Shown in pieces: positions 54,646-63,692 of a stretch of 64,000 bases of DNA; position 1 is the first letter of the stretch, and each line of letters starts with the position of its first letter. The notes beneath the pieces are model-generated. The model saw only the letters and a list, made by a program, of their open reading frames with translations. It made no database searches and was not told the origin of the DNA. Origin of the DNA: an uncultured Collinsella sp. (lineage in GTDB: Bacteria > Actinomycetota > Coriobacteriia > Coriobacteriales > Coriobacteriaceae). The DNA is taken from assembly GCA_958405565.1 (NCBI GenBank), contig CATYEN010000006.1, positions 1 through 64,000 of the forward strand. The letters are read 5' to 3'. Made by a program: the position numbers and the translations under genes.

Positions 54646-55568
54646 TGGGTACCGTGAACATGGCCGTCGATTTCGGCGGCGTCAAGATGCAGAACCCCAT
54701 CAACACCGCAGCCGGTACCTTTGGCTACGGTTGGCAGTTCCAGAACTTCTTTGATGTTTCCCAGCTGGGCGCCATCACCACCAAGGGTTGTGCTGCCGAG
54801 CCCTGGCCCGGCAATCCCGCACCCCGCATGGCCGAGATTCCCGGCGGTATGATCAACTCCGTGGGCCTTCAGAACCCCGGCGTGGCCGCCTTTGCCCGCG
54901 AGTCCGGTCCGTGGCTCGAACAGCTGTCCAAGGACGGCTGCCAGGTCATCTGTCAGGTTGCCGGCCACTCCGTTGACGAGTTTGTCCGCGCACTCGAGAT
55001 GTATGTCGAGCTGTGCCCCTGGGCTGCCGGCTACGAGATCAACGTGAGCTGCCCTAATATCGCCGCCGGCGGTGCCGCCATGGGTTCCACGCCCGAGGGC
55101 GCCTCTTCCGTTATGGCCGCCTGCCGCAAGGTGACCGATAAGCCGCTGTTCGTGAAGATGGCGCCGGTCAACGTCGCCGAGATCGCCAAGGCCCTCGAGG
55201 CTGCCGGTGCCGACGGCCTTTCGGTCATCAACTCCATCCAGGGCATGGCCATCGACGTCCATACCCGCAAGTCCCGCGTGGCCAAGCCCAAGGGCGGCCT
55301 TTCGGGCCCGCTGTGCCACCATATCGCCGTGCGCATGGTCTGGGAGGTCGCCCAAGCCGTCGATATCCCCATCAACGGTGTCGGCGGTGTCATGACCGGC
55401 GAGGATGCGGCTGAGTTTATCTTGGCCGGTGCCACCTGCGTGTCGGTCGGCATGGCCAACTTCGTCGATCCGTGTGCTTCGCTTAAAATCGCGCGCGAGC
55501 TCGAGGCCTGGGCAGAGTCTCAGGGCGTGAAGGATATCAACGAGCTGGTAGGTGCTTTCGAATGCTAG
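54645..55568 (+). CDS. pyrD: dihydroorotate dehydrogenase, class 1B
   Basis: This FMN TIM-barrel enzyme oxidises dihydroorotate. NPINTAAGTFGYG, EINVSCPNIAAGG (catalytic Cys), INGVGGVMTGEDA are present. With PyrK it forms the NAD-linked heterotetramer, suited to anaerobic life. GTG 54645 shares one base with the pyrK stop; GTG 54654 and ATG 54660 are alternatives. Confidence 0.96.
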   Translation: MGTVNMAVDFGGVKMQNPINTAAGTFGYGWQFQNFFDVSQLGAITTKGCAAEPWPGNPAPRMAEIPGGMINSVGLQNPGVAAFARESGPWLEQLSKDGCQVICQVAGHSVDEFVRALEMYVELCPWAAGYEINVSCPNIAAGGAAMGSTPEGASSVMAACRKVTDKPLFVKMAPVNVAEIAKALEAAGADGLSVINSIQGMAIDVHTRKSRVAKPKGGLSGPLCHHIAVRMVWEVAQAVDIPINGVGGVMTGEDAAEFILAGATCVSVGMANFVDPCASLKIARELEAWAESQGVKDINELVGAFEC

Positions 55569-56278
55569 AGACCGATGCCCGCGACCGTGTTATCGTCGCC
55601 CTCGACTGCGACCGTGAGCGCGCGCTCGAGCTCGCCCACGAGCTTTCGGGCCATGCCGCCTGGCTCAAGGTCGGCATGACGCTCTATTACGCCGAGGGCC
55701 CCGAGATCGTCAAGACGTTCAAGGACTTGGGCTTTAAGGTCTTCCTCGACCTCAAGTTCCATGACATTCCGCATCAGGTGCGCGGTGCCGCCCGTTCGGC
55801 CTCGCTCGCCGGTGCCGACCTGCTCTCGGTCCATGGCTTGGGTTCGGGCGCTATGCTCGCTGCGTGCCGTGAGGGTGCCGAGGAGGCGCGCGAGGACCGC
55901 GCCAAGCTCGTTGCCATCACCGTGCTCACGAGCATGAATCAGGATTCGCTGGCCGAGATCGGCGTCGAGTCGCCCGTCGCCGAGGAAGCCGTCCGCCTGG
56001 CAAAGCTTGCCCAGGCCAACGGTATCGACGGCATCGTGTGCTCGCCGATGGAGGCCCACGACATGCGTGAGTTGCTCGGCCCCGACGCGCTGATCGTGAC
56101 TCCGGGTGTGCGTCCGGTGGGTGCCGCCCTTGGTGACCAGTCCCGCGTGGCGACGCCTTCTCAGGCTATTGAGCGTGGCGCAAGCCACATTGTGGTGGGC
56201 CGTCCCATCACCGGTGCCGACGATCCGGTTGCCGCCTTTGACGCCATCGTTGCCGAGCTGATCGAAAACGTCGCGTAA
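55562..56278 (+). CDS. pyrF: orotidine 5'-phosphate decarboxylase
   Basis: PyrF catalyses the last step to UMP. The catalytic Asp-Lys array is in FLDLKFHDIPHQV, and TPGVRPVGA and VVGRPITGA bind phosphate. 238 residues, overlapping pyrD by 7 nt. pyrE and the carbamoyl phosphate synthetase genes are not in this window. Confidence 0.97.
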   Translation: MLETDARDRVIVALDCDRERALELAHELSGHAAWLKVGMTLYYAEGPEIVKTFKDLGFKVFLDLKFHDIPHQVRGAARSASLAGADLLSVHGLGSGAMLAACREGAEEAREDRAKLVAITVLTSMNQDSLAEIGVESPVAEEAVRLAKLAQANGIDGIVCSPMEAHDMRELLGPDALIVTPGVRPVGAALGDQSRVATPSQAIERGASHIVVGRPITGADDPVAAFDAIVAELIENVA

Positions 56279-56323
56279 AAGATTCCCCTAAGTCACCACT
56301 TTTGGGTCTCATTAGCACAAAAT

Positions 56324-56382
56324 AGCCCCTGTTCCTGCGTAAACTTTCCCATCCTTTATGTGGAATCGCAGGTCAGGGGCTT
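56324..56382 (+). repeat. long inverted repeat between pyrF and mihF
   Basis: AGCCCCTG-tt-CCTGCG (56324-56339) faces CGCAGG-t-CAGGGGCT (56367-56381) across 27 nt. The 14 paired bases are interrupted only by a small internal loop. No T-tract follows. Confidence 0.6.
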
Positions 56383-56400
56383 AACTTTGGGCGCAGTATA

Positions 56401-56478
56401 TTGCACTTTTTGCGGGTATCGTCTAACCTATGGAGCCGCGATTGGGCATTTTGTACGTTCTACGTGCTAAAATGCCAA
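56401..56478 (+). promoter_or_regulatory. mihF promoters and overlapping palindrome
   Basis: TTGCAC-17 bp-TAACCT (56401-56429) is one candidate. TGCTAAAAT gives an extended -10 (TAAAAT at 56468-56473), and it lies inside a quasi-palindrome whose outer arms are GCATTTT (56446-56452) and AAAATGC (56469-56475), with ACGT-3 bp-ACGT at the centre. Confidence 0.5.
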
Positions 56479-56517
56479 TTATTGAATCAGATATAACCCA
56501 ACTATTTGGAGGTACGA

Positions 56518-56826
56518 ATGGCACTCCCTCAGCTTACCGACGAGCAGCGCAAGCAGGCTCTTGAGAAGGCTGCTGCCGCACGTCACGCCCGCGCTGAGCT
56601 TCGCGAGCAGATCAAGAAGGGCGAGAAGTCCCTCGAGTCCGTGCTCAACTCCGATGACCCCATCGCTTCCCGCATGAAGGTTTCCACCCTCATCGAGTCT
56701 CTCCCCGGTTATGGCAAGGCCAAGGCCGCCAAGATCATGGAGGAGCTCGGTATCTCCGCTACTCGTCGCGTCCAGGGCCTCGGCGTCCGTCAGCGCGAGC
56801 AGCTCCTCGAGCAGCTGACCAAATAA
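56518..56826 (+). CDS. mihF: actinobacterial integration host factor (mIHF)
   Basis: This small basic DNA-binding protein (102 residues) shapes the nucleoid in actinobacteria. It has the N-terminal helix LTDEQRKQALEKAAAARHAR and the H2TH-like SLPGYGKAKAAKIMEELGI. ATG 56518 follows TTTGGAGG. Its pairing with gmk and rpoZ is a strong actinobacterial marker. Confidence 0.95.
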   Translation: MALPQLTDEQRKQALEKAAAARHARAELREQIKKGEKSLESVLNSDDPIASRMKVSTLIESLPGYGKAKAAKIMEELGISATRRVQGLGVRQREQLLEQLTK

Positions 56827-57396
56827 GTGAGCGCTCAGGATTCCAAGCTCTTTGTGATTTCTGGACCGTCAGGCGCAGGCAAGGGTACGCTCGTCACTCG
56901 TGTGCGCGAGCGCCGCTCGAACCTGGGTCTGACGGTTTCGGCTACCACGCGAGCACCACGCAAAGGTGAGGTCGACGGCGTCAACTACTTTTTTCTGACG
57001 CGCGAGGAGTTCGACCGCCGCGTGGCAAACGGTGAGTTTGTTGAGTGGGCCGAGGTCCACGGTAACTGCTACGGCACGTTGGTGAGCGAGGTCACATCCA
57101 AGCTCGCCTCGGGCTCGTCTCTGATTTTGGAGATCGATGTCCAGGGCGCCCTGCAGGTGAAGGAGCGTTTCCCCGAGGCCGTGCTGATCTTTATCAAGCC
57201 GCCTTCGCTTGAGGTGCTTCGCGAGCGTCTAGTCGGTCGCGGTACCGAGACGCCCGAGACGATTGAGCTGCGTATGGCAAACGCCGCCGATGAGCTTGCC
57301 CTTGCCGACCGCTACGACGACGTCGTGGTGAATGACGATCTCGACCGCGCGACCGATGAGCTCGTTCGCGTTCTCGATATGCATGAAAGGATCTGA
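56827..57396 (+). CDS. gmk: guanylate kinase
   Basis: This enzyme phosphorylates GMP to GDP. P-loop SGPSGAGKGTLV, SATTRAPRKGEVDGVNYFF and EWAEVHGNCYGT bind the nucleotides. 189 residues. The GTG start directly follows the mihF stop, so translation is coupled. Confidence 0.97.
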   Translation: MSAQDSKLFVISGPSGAGKGTLVTRVRERRSNLGLTVSATTRAPRKGEVDGVNYFFLTREEFDRRVANGEFVEWAEVHGNCYGTLVSEVTSKLASGSSLILEIDVQGALQVKERFPEAVLIFIKPPSLEVLRERLVGRGTETPETIELRMANAADELALADRYDDVVVNDDLDRATDELVRVLDMHERI

Positions 57397-57401
57397 GGTC
57401 C

Positions 57402-57683
57402 GTGTCCGTTGTAAAGCCTTGCATTGACGATCTTCTGGAGAAGACTGATCACAACCGCTTCCTGCTCGCTTCGCTTGCCTCCAAGCGCGCCTGCGACATC
57501 AATAGCATGCTGCGTGGCCAGCACAATCGCGTGCTTGCCGTCCAGGATGTCGATGACATCACCATTGGGCTTTCCGGTGCCGATACCATCTCGATGGCTA
57601 TGGACGAGATTGTCGACGGCGACATCTCTTATGACGAGGCCCGTTACGAGAAGGCGCTCGGCCACAAGGTTGCTGAAGCCTAA
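57402..57683 (+). CDS. rpoZ: RNA polymerase omega subunit
   Basis: Omega helps RNA polymerase assembly. The family helix is seen as RFLLASLASKRACDINSML, followed by acidic strands and a helical end. 93 residues, GTG start, between gmk and thiI. Confidence 0.93.
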   Translation: MSVVKPCIDDLLEKTDHNRFLLASLASKRACDINSMLRGQHNRVLAVQDVDDITIGLSGADTISMAMDEIVDGDISYDEARYEKALGHKVAEA

Positions 57684-58928
57684 ATGGCGGCTCGCGTCTG
57701 CCTAGTCCACTATCACGAGGTTGGGCTGAAGGGCAAGAACCGCGCACATTTTGAGCATATCCTCATGAATAACATTAAGGCGGCCTTGGCCGCCTTTTCC
57801 GTGAGCGCCGTGTCTCGAATTTCCGGTTATATCCTCGTGACCTTTAACGAGCATCAGGCCGACGAGGCGGCGCGTGTCATCCGCACCGTCCCCGGCGTTG
57901 CCCGTGTGTCTTTGGCGTATCACACCAACCGCGATCCGCAGGAGTACTGCGCCGCCGCCGTGAAGGCGCTGCGCGAGTTTGGTTCCTTCGATTCGTTTAA
58001 GGTGCACGCCAAGCGCTCCAATACTGACTATGAGCTCACCTCGATCGATATCAATCGTCAGGTGGGCGAGGTGCTGTGTGAGGCCTTTCCCGATAAAAAG
58101 GTTCAAATGCACGACCCCGATGCGATGGTGCACGTACTGGTGGTCCAGGGTAGCGTTTATGTGTACGCGCGCTCCGAGCGCGGCGTGGGCGGTCTGCCGG
58201 TGGGTTCTGCCGGCAAGGTCGTGACGCTGCTGTCGTCGGGTATCGATTCTCCGGTGGCGACCTGGATGCTCGCGCGCCGCGGCGCGGTGTGCGTGCCGGT
58301 ACATTTCTCCGGTCGTCCGCAGACGCCCGATACGAGTGAGTATTTGGTGCAGGACATCATCCGTGCGCTTGAGCCGGGTGTCCAGATCGGCCGCCTGTAC
58401 GTGGTGCCGTTTGGCGACTGCCAGCGTGAGATTTCGGTCACCTGTCCCAGCAACCTGCGCGTGATCATGTATCGCCGCATTATGTATTCGGTTGCTGAGC
58501 GCATTGCACACATCGAGGGTGCCAAGGCCATCGTTACGGGCGAATCGCTTGGACAGGTTGCCTCCCAAACGCTCGAGAACATCATGGCCGTCAACGAGGC
58601 CGTGAAGATCCCCGTGTTCCGTCCTCTCATCGGTTCGGACAAGCAGGAGATCATCGCGCGCGCCGAGGAGATCGGTACCTTCGATATCTCGACTGAGGCC
58701 GCTCCCGACTGCTGCACGCTGTTTATGCCGCGCCGTCCCGAGACGCACGCTAAACTCGATGCCGTGCATGAGGCCTGGGAGTTGTTCGATCATGAGGAGA
58801 TGATCGAGCGCCTGCTCAAGCAGACCGAGTACATCGACTTCGAGAGCAACACGTACAAGGCCCCTAAGACCTTAAAACGCAAACATTCGGAGCTTGCTCC
58901 GCGTGAGATTTACCAAGATCACGAATAA
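57684..58928 (+). CDS. thiI: tRNA 4-thiouridine synthetase ThiI
   Basis: ThiI adenylates tRNA U8 for thiolation and can serve thiazole synthesis. The THUMP domain (about 60-165) precedes the PP-loop SSGIDSPVATWML and VTGESLGQVASQTLENI. It lacks the C-terminal rhodanese domain, as in Bacillus. The ATG directly follows the rpoZ stop. Confidence 0.95.
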   Translation: MAARVCLVHYHEVGLKGKNRAHFEHILMNNIKAALAAFSVSAVSRISGYILVTFNEHQADEAARVIRTVPGVARVSLAYHTNRDPQEYCAAAVKALREFGSFDSFKVHAKRSNTDYELTSIDINRQVGEVLCEAFPDKKVQMHDPDAMVHVLVVQGSVYVYARSERGVGGLPVGSAGKVVTLLSSGIDSPVATWMLARRGAVCVPVHFSGRPQTPDTSEYLVQDIIRALEPGVQIGRLYVVPFGDCQREISVTCPSNLRVIMYRRIMYSVAERIAHIEGAKAIVTGESLGQVASQTLENIMAVNEAVKIPVFRPLIGSDKQEIIARAEEIGTFDISTEAAPDCCTLFMPRRPETHAKLDAVHEAWELFDHEEMIERLLKQTEYIDFESNTYKAPKTLKRKHSELAPREIYQDHE

Positions 58929-58938
58929 ATTTGTGCAT

Positions 58939-58971
58939 AGACCGACGATGCGCCTGCATCGTCGGTCTTTT
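58939..58971 (+). terminator. intrinsic terminator after thiI
   Basis: AGACCGACGATGC and GCATCGTCGGTCT form a perfect 13-bp stem with a GCCT loop, followed by TTT. Confidence 0.9.
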
Positions 58972-59046
58972 GCTATCTGGGCATTAGGCGATAAACGGTT
59001 CATTTGTCGACGTTTGCCTGAATAAATGGACATTATTGCGCAAGGT

Positions 59047-59066
59047 TTTGGTCAGCTTTTGGTTTG
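59047..59066 (+). promoter_or_regulatory. candidate competence-regulon box, copy 2
   Basis: The same 20 bp as at 29709-29728, with TTTGGT half-sites 11 bp apart, lie 75 nt before comEA. No sigma70 -10 is visible between the box and the gene. Confidence 0.55.
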
Positions 59067-59141
59067 ACCGCGAAAACCGGTTTTGGGGCGTGGCTGTTGC
59101 GGAGCTCCTTTCCTGACACGATGGTGTTGGGAGGTTTTGCT

Positions 59142-59855
59142 ATGGCGCAGCGTGAACAACATGAACGAGTCAAAAAGATGGACCGCTGGGCGGGCAAACT
59201 GCTCGGTCATAAGGCAGTGGTGATGGCGATACTGGTCGTCATTGCGATGGCGAGTGGACTGGCAACGGCGAACCTTGGCGGCAGTGCCGGCGGCGTGTCG
59301 TTTGAGTGCACTGATGGTTCGGGCTCGTTAGTGGAGCCGGGATCCGGAGATGCTTCGAGCGGAAAGACATCCGAAGGCTCTTCGCCTAAGGCGTCTGCCG
59401 CGGTAGAGGTCTATGTCGATGTTGATGGCGCCGTTGTGTCGCCAGGTGTATATCGTCTCAAGGACGGCGCGCGAGTGGCTCAGGCGATTGATGCCGCCGG
59501 CGGGCTGGCGCCCGAGGCAGACGTTACGGGGCTCAATCGGGCATCTAAGGTCGTCGATGGACAGAAGATTCACGTTCCAACGGTAGGGGAGCAGCAGGCG
59601 TCCATTGCGGAAGCCGGTGTTGATGGTGGGGCTTCCGCATCGTCGGGCGTTAGTGGCGCAACAGGTCTAGTAAACATCAATACGGCAAGCGCGGCAGAGC
59701 TACAGACGCTCTCGGGCATCGGTCCCTCAATGGCACAGTCGATTATCGATGAGCGGACAAAGAACGGTGCTTTTGCCTCGGTTGACGATCTGATGCGTGT
59801 GTCGGGAATCGGCGAGAAGAAGCTTGCCAAAATCAAAGATTGCATCTGCGTATGA
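59142..59855 (+). CDS. comEA: competence protein ComEA
   Basis: This is a membrane-anchored DNA receptor for transformation. The order is a cytoplasmic basic start, one membrane helix (about 27-45), a Ser/Gly linker, an SLBB domain (VYVDVDGAVVSPGVYRL), a second linker and a helix-hairpin-helix DNA-binding domain (NINTASAAELQTLSGIG). ATG 59142 follows GGGAGG; a longer frame lacks a ribosome site. It overlaps comEC by 4 nt. Confidence 0.94.
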   Translation: MAQREQHERVKKMDRWAGKLLGHKAVVMAILVVIAMASGLATANLGGSAGGVSFECTDGSGSLVEPGSGDASSGKTSEGSSPKASAAVEVYVDVDGAVVSPGVYRLKDGARVAQAIDAAGGLAPEADVTGLNRASKVVDGQKIHVPTVGEQQASIAEAGVDGGASASSGVSGATGLVNINTASAAELQTLSGIGPSMAQSIIDERTKNGAFASVDDLMRVSGIGEKKLAKIKDCICV

Positions 59856-62155
59856 GTGCGACCGAGCGCGAGCACGTGATGCCTCCGCGGCCCCTGATTC
59901 CGTGGACGATGGCCCTGTGTGCCGGCATGTGCATGAGCTGCGTCTTGGTGCTCAACATAGCCGCTGATGCGCTGCTGAGGGAGCGGGCGCCGGCGGTCGG
60001 GCCACTATGGGCCATTCCCTTTGCGGCAGCGGTATTCGTTGTGCTGGCTCAATCTTGTGCGCGGCTTGCTCCTTGGAAGCGGTGGCTGTATGCCGCTTCC
60101 GTCGGTCTCGTGGCGGGAGCGGTCGTCTCGGCGTGGTGGGCTGTGGGTGCGCTCAACTCCTCGAAGGCGCTCGATGGTCGAGCGGCAAGCAGCCTCGAGT
60201 TTGTCGTGCAGGGTGACCCATCCATAAACGACGACGTGTATTCCTATACCTGCGAGGCATGCGCGGACGGTAAGAACTTGGCAACGGTTCGCCTATCGTG
60301 TGATCGTGAGCTCAAGGTCGGGGCGCACGTGCGTGTTATCGGTCGCGTTTCACGTTTTGAGAACGATGCGTATGGACGATCGCGCGTGCTCCGAGGCGAG
60401 GTGCGCAAGGTTAAAGCCGTTCGGATTGTGTCGGTCGATGAGGGTTCTCCGGGGCCGCTGCTTCGGCTGCGAAATGGGCTGCTTGCGTCCATCGCGCCTG
60501 CGACCGATCCGGCGCGTGCGCTCATAGCCGGTGTCGTCTGCGGTCGTTCGGCCGAGCTGCGCGCCCAGCCGGCGGGCGACTGGTTTTCGGTGACGGGAAC
60601 GGCGCATCTTATCGCCGTATCGGGCAGCCATTTGGCTATCGTGGGGTTTGTAATCGAGGGTGTATTGCAAAAGACTCGGTGCTCACGTTGCCTTCAGTGG
60701 GCGATATTGGCGATAACGCTTGTGGGCTATGCTGCCTTTACGGGCGCGTCTCCCTCGGCCGTGCGCGCGTGCTGCATGGTGTTCGTGACGCTTGTCGTAA
60801 ACGGCGCGGGACGTCGCCGGCACGGCCTTTCGGCACTCTTCGTAACCATGTCCATCTTTGTGCTACTGCGGCCGACGGTGCTGTTCGAGATGGGCTTTCA
60901 GCTTTCATGTGCCAGCGTCTTTGCCATTCTGTGCTTTTGCCCCTATGCGACCTACGCTTTGGGTGAGCTGGGTGTGCCATCGGGCGTTGCCGGCATGCTT
61001 TCCGTCACGCTGTGCTCGCAACTGGCGACACTTCCCATTACCATTCCTGCCTTCGGTACGTTCTCGCTCATTGCTCCGCTGGCAAATGCGGTCATCGGTC
61101 CGGTGGTGAGCGTACTGCTCGCTGTGTCGATCGTGCTGGCTCCCTTTTCGCTCGTGGGACCGTTGCGGACTTGGGCGCTCGTTGTGCCCGTGATTGCCGC
61201 CCGTTGCGCGCTGTTCTTCGAGCAGCTGTTTGCCGCCATGCCGGGTGCATCCGTGAGCGTGCCGCCCGATAGCATGTGGATTTACCTAGTGCCGTGTTTG
61301 CTGGCGGTTCTGCTGGTCTGGTGGCCTCGTCCCCGTGCACGTCCTATGACGGTGGGGCTTGCATGTCTGGTACTCTTGGCTGCGATTCCGTACGTCTATT
61401 GGGATCGATTTGCTCCGCCTTCGGTGACGGTGCTCGATGTGGGCCAGGCCGATGCGATTCTTATCCGCCAGGGCGGCGCAGTAGCGCTCGTCGACTGCGG
61501 ACTCGACGAGCGCGTGGTGGCGGCGTTGGTTCGCAATAACGTGCACCATATCGACGCCGTCTTTGTGACGCATTGGGATGAGGACCACTGGGGTGGTCTG
61601 CCTGCCGTGCTCGAACAGTTTTCGGTCGGAACGATTGCCGTGGCGGCGGATGCGCTGGAGGATGCTCCTGCCGAGGTATTGAACCGACCTGGCGTGGAGT
61701 ATCGGCAGGTGCGCCGTGGGGATACGGTCGATATCGGCTCATTTTGCGCCCGCGTGATGTGGCCATTCGAGTCCGTGGATGGCGAGGGAAATGAGGATTC
61801 GCTTGTCCTGCTGCTCTCTTATGTTCAGGAAGGCAAGGGCCTGCGCATACTTCTCACCGGTGATGCCGAGCTCGACCAAGAGCGGGAATTCGTGCAGGAA
61901 GTGGGGGATATCGATGTCCTTAAACTTGGGCATCACGGCTCCAAGGTTTCAGTCGATGGCGAGTTGCTGGACGTCCTGAAGCCCGAGCTTTCCCTCGCGA
62001 GCGCGGGTGAGGGGAATCGATACGGCCATCCGTCCGATGCCTGCATCGATGCCGTGAAGGAAGCGGGCGGCGTGTTCGCGTGCACCATCGAACACGGAGA
62101 CATTACCGTCACGCCGACTGCGAATGGCTTTGCGCTGCGATGCCAGCGACCGTGA
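59852..62155 (+). CDS. comEC: competence DNA channel ComEC/Rec2
   Basis: This polytopic protein carries single-stranded DNA across the membrane. It has an N-terminal OB-like external domain, the Competence domain with about ten membrane helices (LIAVSGSHLAIVGF, FTGASPSAVRACCM) and a C-terminal metallo-beta-lactamase fold (VLDVGQADAILI, THWDEDHWGGL, LKLGHHGSK). 767 residues, all parts intact. The ATGA overlap couples it to comEA. Confidence 0.95.
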   Translation: MSATEREHVMPPRPLIPWTMALCAGMCMSCVLVLNIAADALLRERAPAVGPLWAIPFAAAVFVVLAQSCARLAPWKRWLYAASVGLVAGAVVSAWWAVGALNSSKALDGRAASSLEFVVQGDPSINDDVYSYTCEACADGKNLATVRLSCDRELKVGAHVRVIGRVSRFENDAYGRSRVLRGEVRKVKAVRIVSVDEGSPGPLLRLRNGLLASIAPATDPARALIAGVVCGRSAELRAQPAGDWFSVTGTAHLIAVSGSHLAIVGFVIEGVLQKTRCSRCLQWAILAITLVGYAAFTGASPSAVRACCMVFVTLVVNGAGRRRHGLSALFVTMSIFVLLRPTVLFEMGFQLSCASVFAILCFCPYATYALGELGVPSGVAGMLSVTLCSQLATLPITIPAFGTFSLIAPLANAVIGPVVSVLLAVSIVLAPFSLVGPLRTWALVVPVIAARCALFFEQLFAAMPGASVSVPPDSMWIYLVPCLLAVLLVWWPRPRARPMTVGLACLVLLAAIPYVYWDRFAPPSVTVLDVGQADAILIRQGGAVALVDCGLDERVVAALVRNNVHHIDAVFVTHWDEDHWGGLPAVLEQFSVGTIAVAADALEDAPAEVLNRPGVEYRQVRRGDTVDIGSFCARVMWPFESVDGEGNEDSLVLLLSYVQEGKGLRILLTGDAELDQEREFVQEVGDIDVLKLGHHGSKVSVDGELLDVLKPELSLASAGEGNRYGHPSDACIDAVKEAGGVFACTIEHGDITVTPTANGFALRCQRP

Positions 62156-62233
62156 CGACGTCGTTGGCGTGTGGTGGGCCCCTGGGCTAGAATGACACGG
62201 AACGAATACGAAGGCCTGCGGGAGGGGAGCGCA

Positions 62234-63196
62234 ATGTCCGAAACCGGTCTGCTGCCGGCATATCTGATCGTCGGTACCGACGGAGTCAAGCGCGATCACG
62301 CCGTCTCGCGTATGAAAGCGCGTCTGGAAAAGTCGGGTATGGTCGAGTTCAACCTCGACGAGCGCGACATGACCAAGGACCCCGATATCGAGTCTATTAT
62401 CGGATCGCTTAACACCTTTCCCATGGGCAGCGAGTTTCGCCTGGTAATCCTTGATGGCTGCTCAAAGCTCGCCAAGGCGGTCTCGGAGCCGCTCGTCGAG
62501 TATCTGTCGAGTCCCAGCCCCACAACGGTCTGCCTCATTATCGCCGACTCGCTTGCCAAGAACACGCGCCTGTATAAGGCGATTGCCAAGATCGACAAGA
62601 AGGCCGTGATCGATTGTTCCGGCACCAAGCGCTGGGAGCTACCGCGCCGCGTGCAGCAGATGGCGACACAGCACGGCACGTCGATCTCGACGGCGGCCGC
62701 CGAGGAGCTCGTCTCGCGTTCGGGTGAAAACACTCGCATGCTCGATAACGACCTGTCCAAACTTGCACAGATGGTCGAGGCGCCCCAGATTGAGCTTGCC
62801 GATGTGGAGCGCTGGATCGTGCGCACGGCCGAGGTCCAACCCTGGGACTTTCTCAATGCGGTCTCGGCTCGCGATATGCAGCGTTCGCTCGAGCTCTTTA
62901 AGCTTCTGCCCTCCAAGAGCTACGTGTGGACCTATACGCTGCTATGCGGTCGCATCCGTGAGCTGATCGTTGCCAAGGCGCTCGATGCGCGCGGACAGGG
63001 TCGTGAGCTGGCCGCAACGCTCAAGCTCCAGTCCTGGCAGGTCAAGAATCACCTGACCTGGGCACGTCGCTTTTCGATGGCAGAGCTCGTCGCAGCGCTC
63101 GAGGGTGCGGTCGATGTGGAGCTCGCACTCAAGGGTTCGGCCGATTCTCAGACTGCGCTTTTGCTCTGGATTACGAACATCTTGAGAAAATCGTGA
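62234..63196 (+). CDS. holA: DNA polymerase III delta subunit
   Basis: The clamp-loader delta opens the beta ring. It starts PAYLIVGTDGVKRD and has the AAA+-like core with CLIIADSLAKNTRLYK and the LARR-like C-terminal collar with KLQSWQVKNHLTWARRFS. ATG 62234 follows GGAGGGGAG. holA commonly follows comEC and precedes rpsT. Confidence 0.93.
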   Translation: MSETGLLPAYLIVGTDGVKRDHAVSRMKARLEKSGMVEFNLDERDMTKDPDIESIIGSLNTFPMGSEFRLVILDGCSKLAKAVSEPLVEYLSSPSPTTVCLIIADSLAKNTRLYKAIAKIDKKAVIDCSGTKRWELPRRVQQMATQHGTSISTAAAEELVSRSGENTRMLDNDLSKLAQMVEAPQIELADVERWIVRTAEVQPWDFLNAVSARDMQRSLELFKLLPSKSYVWTYTLLCGRIRELIVAKALDARGQGRELAATLKLQSWQVKNHLTWARRFSMAELVAALEGAVDVELALKGSADSQTALLLWITNILRKS

Positions 63197-63245
63197 TGAT
63201 ACCTGCCTATTTGACAAATTCGTTCTATCCCTTTGAGGGGGAGCG

Positions 63246-63254
63246 TGCTATAGT
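63246..63254 (+). promoter_or_regulatory. extended -10 promoter for rpsT
   Basis: TGCTATAGT, about 75 nt before the start codon; no -35 at proper spacing, although TTGACA occurs further upstream (63211-63216). Confidence 0.5.
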
Positions 63255-63329
63255 AGGCGCTTGCATGACCTCACCGTGTCTCAGAGGTGTCATACATTTT
63301 TTGCAAGGAACTCGAAAGGAACTCCAGAA

Positions 63330-63596
63330 GTGGCAAACATCAAGTCTCAGAAGAAGCGTATCCGCACCAATGAGGCAGCTCGCATGCGTAACAAGGCTGT
63401 CAAGTCCGAGCTCAAGACGCTGACCAAGCACGTCCAGTCCGCCGTCGCCGAGGGCGACGCCGAGAAGGCCCAGGCTGCCCTCAAGACCGTCACCAAGCGT
63501 CTCGACATGGCTGCCGCCAAGCATGTTATCCACAAGAACCAGGCTTCCAACCGCAAGTCCGGTCTTGCCAAGCTCGTGAACAGCATCAACGCCTAA
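63330..63596 (+). CDS. rpsT: 30S ribosomal protein S20
   Basis: ANIKSQKKRIRTNEAARMRN is the standard S20 start. The GTG codon lies after AAAGGAAC. 88 residues in a three-helix bundle, ending SGLAKLVNSINA. Confidence 0.97.
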   Translation: MANIKSQKKRIRTNEAARMRNKAVKSELKTLTKHVQSAVAEGDAEKAQAALKTVTKRLDMAAAKHVIHKNQASNRKSGLAKLVNSINA

Positions 63597-63630
63597 GTTG
63601 TAAATTTCACACCACACAGATTACGCGCAT

Positions 63631-63667
63631 AAATGGAGCCTGTTTTATGGAACAGGCTCCATTTTTT
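63631..63667 (+). terminator. intrinsic terminator after rpsT
   Basis: AAATGGAGCCTGTT and AACAGGCTCCATTT are a perfect 14-bp inverted repeat with a 6-nt loop; the T-run continues to six. Confidence 0.92.
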
Positions 63668-63692
63668 GTACCGCTCGGGTAAGATAGTCCGC

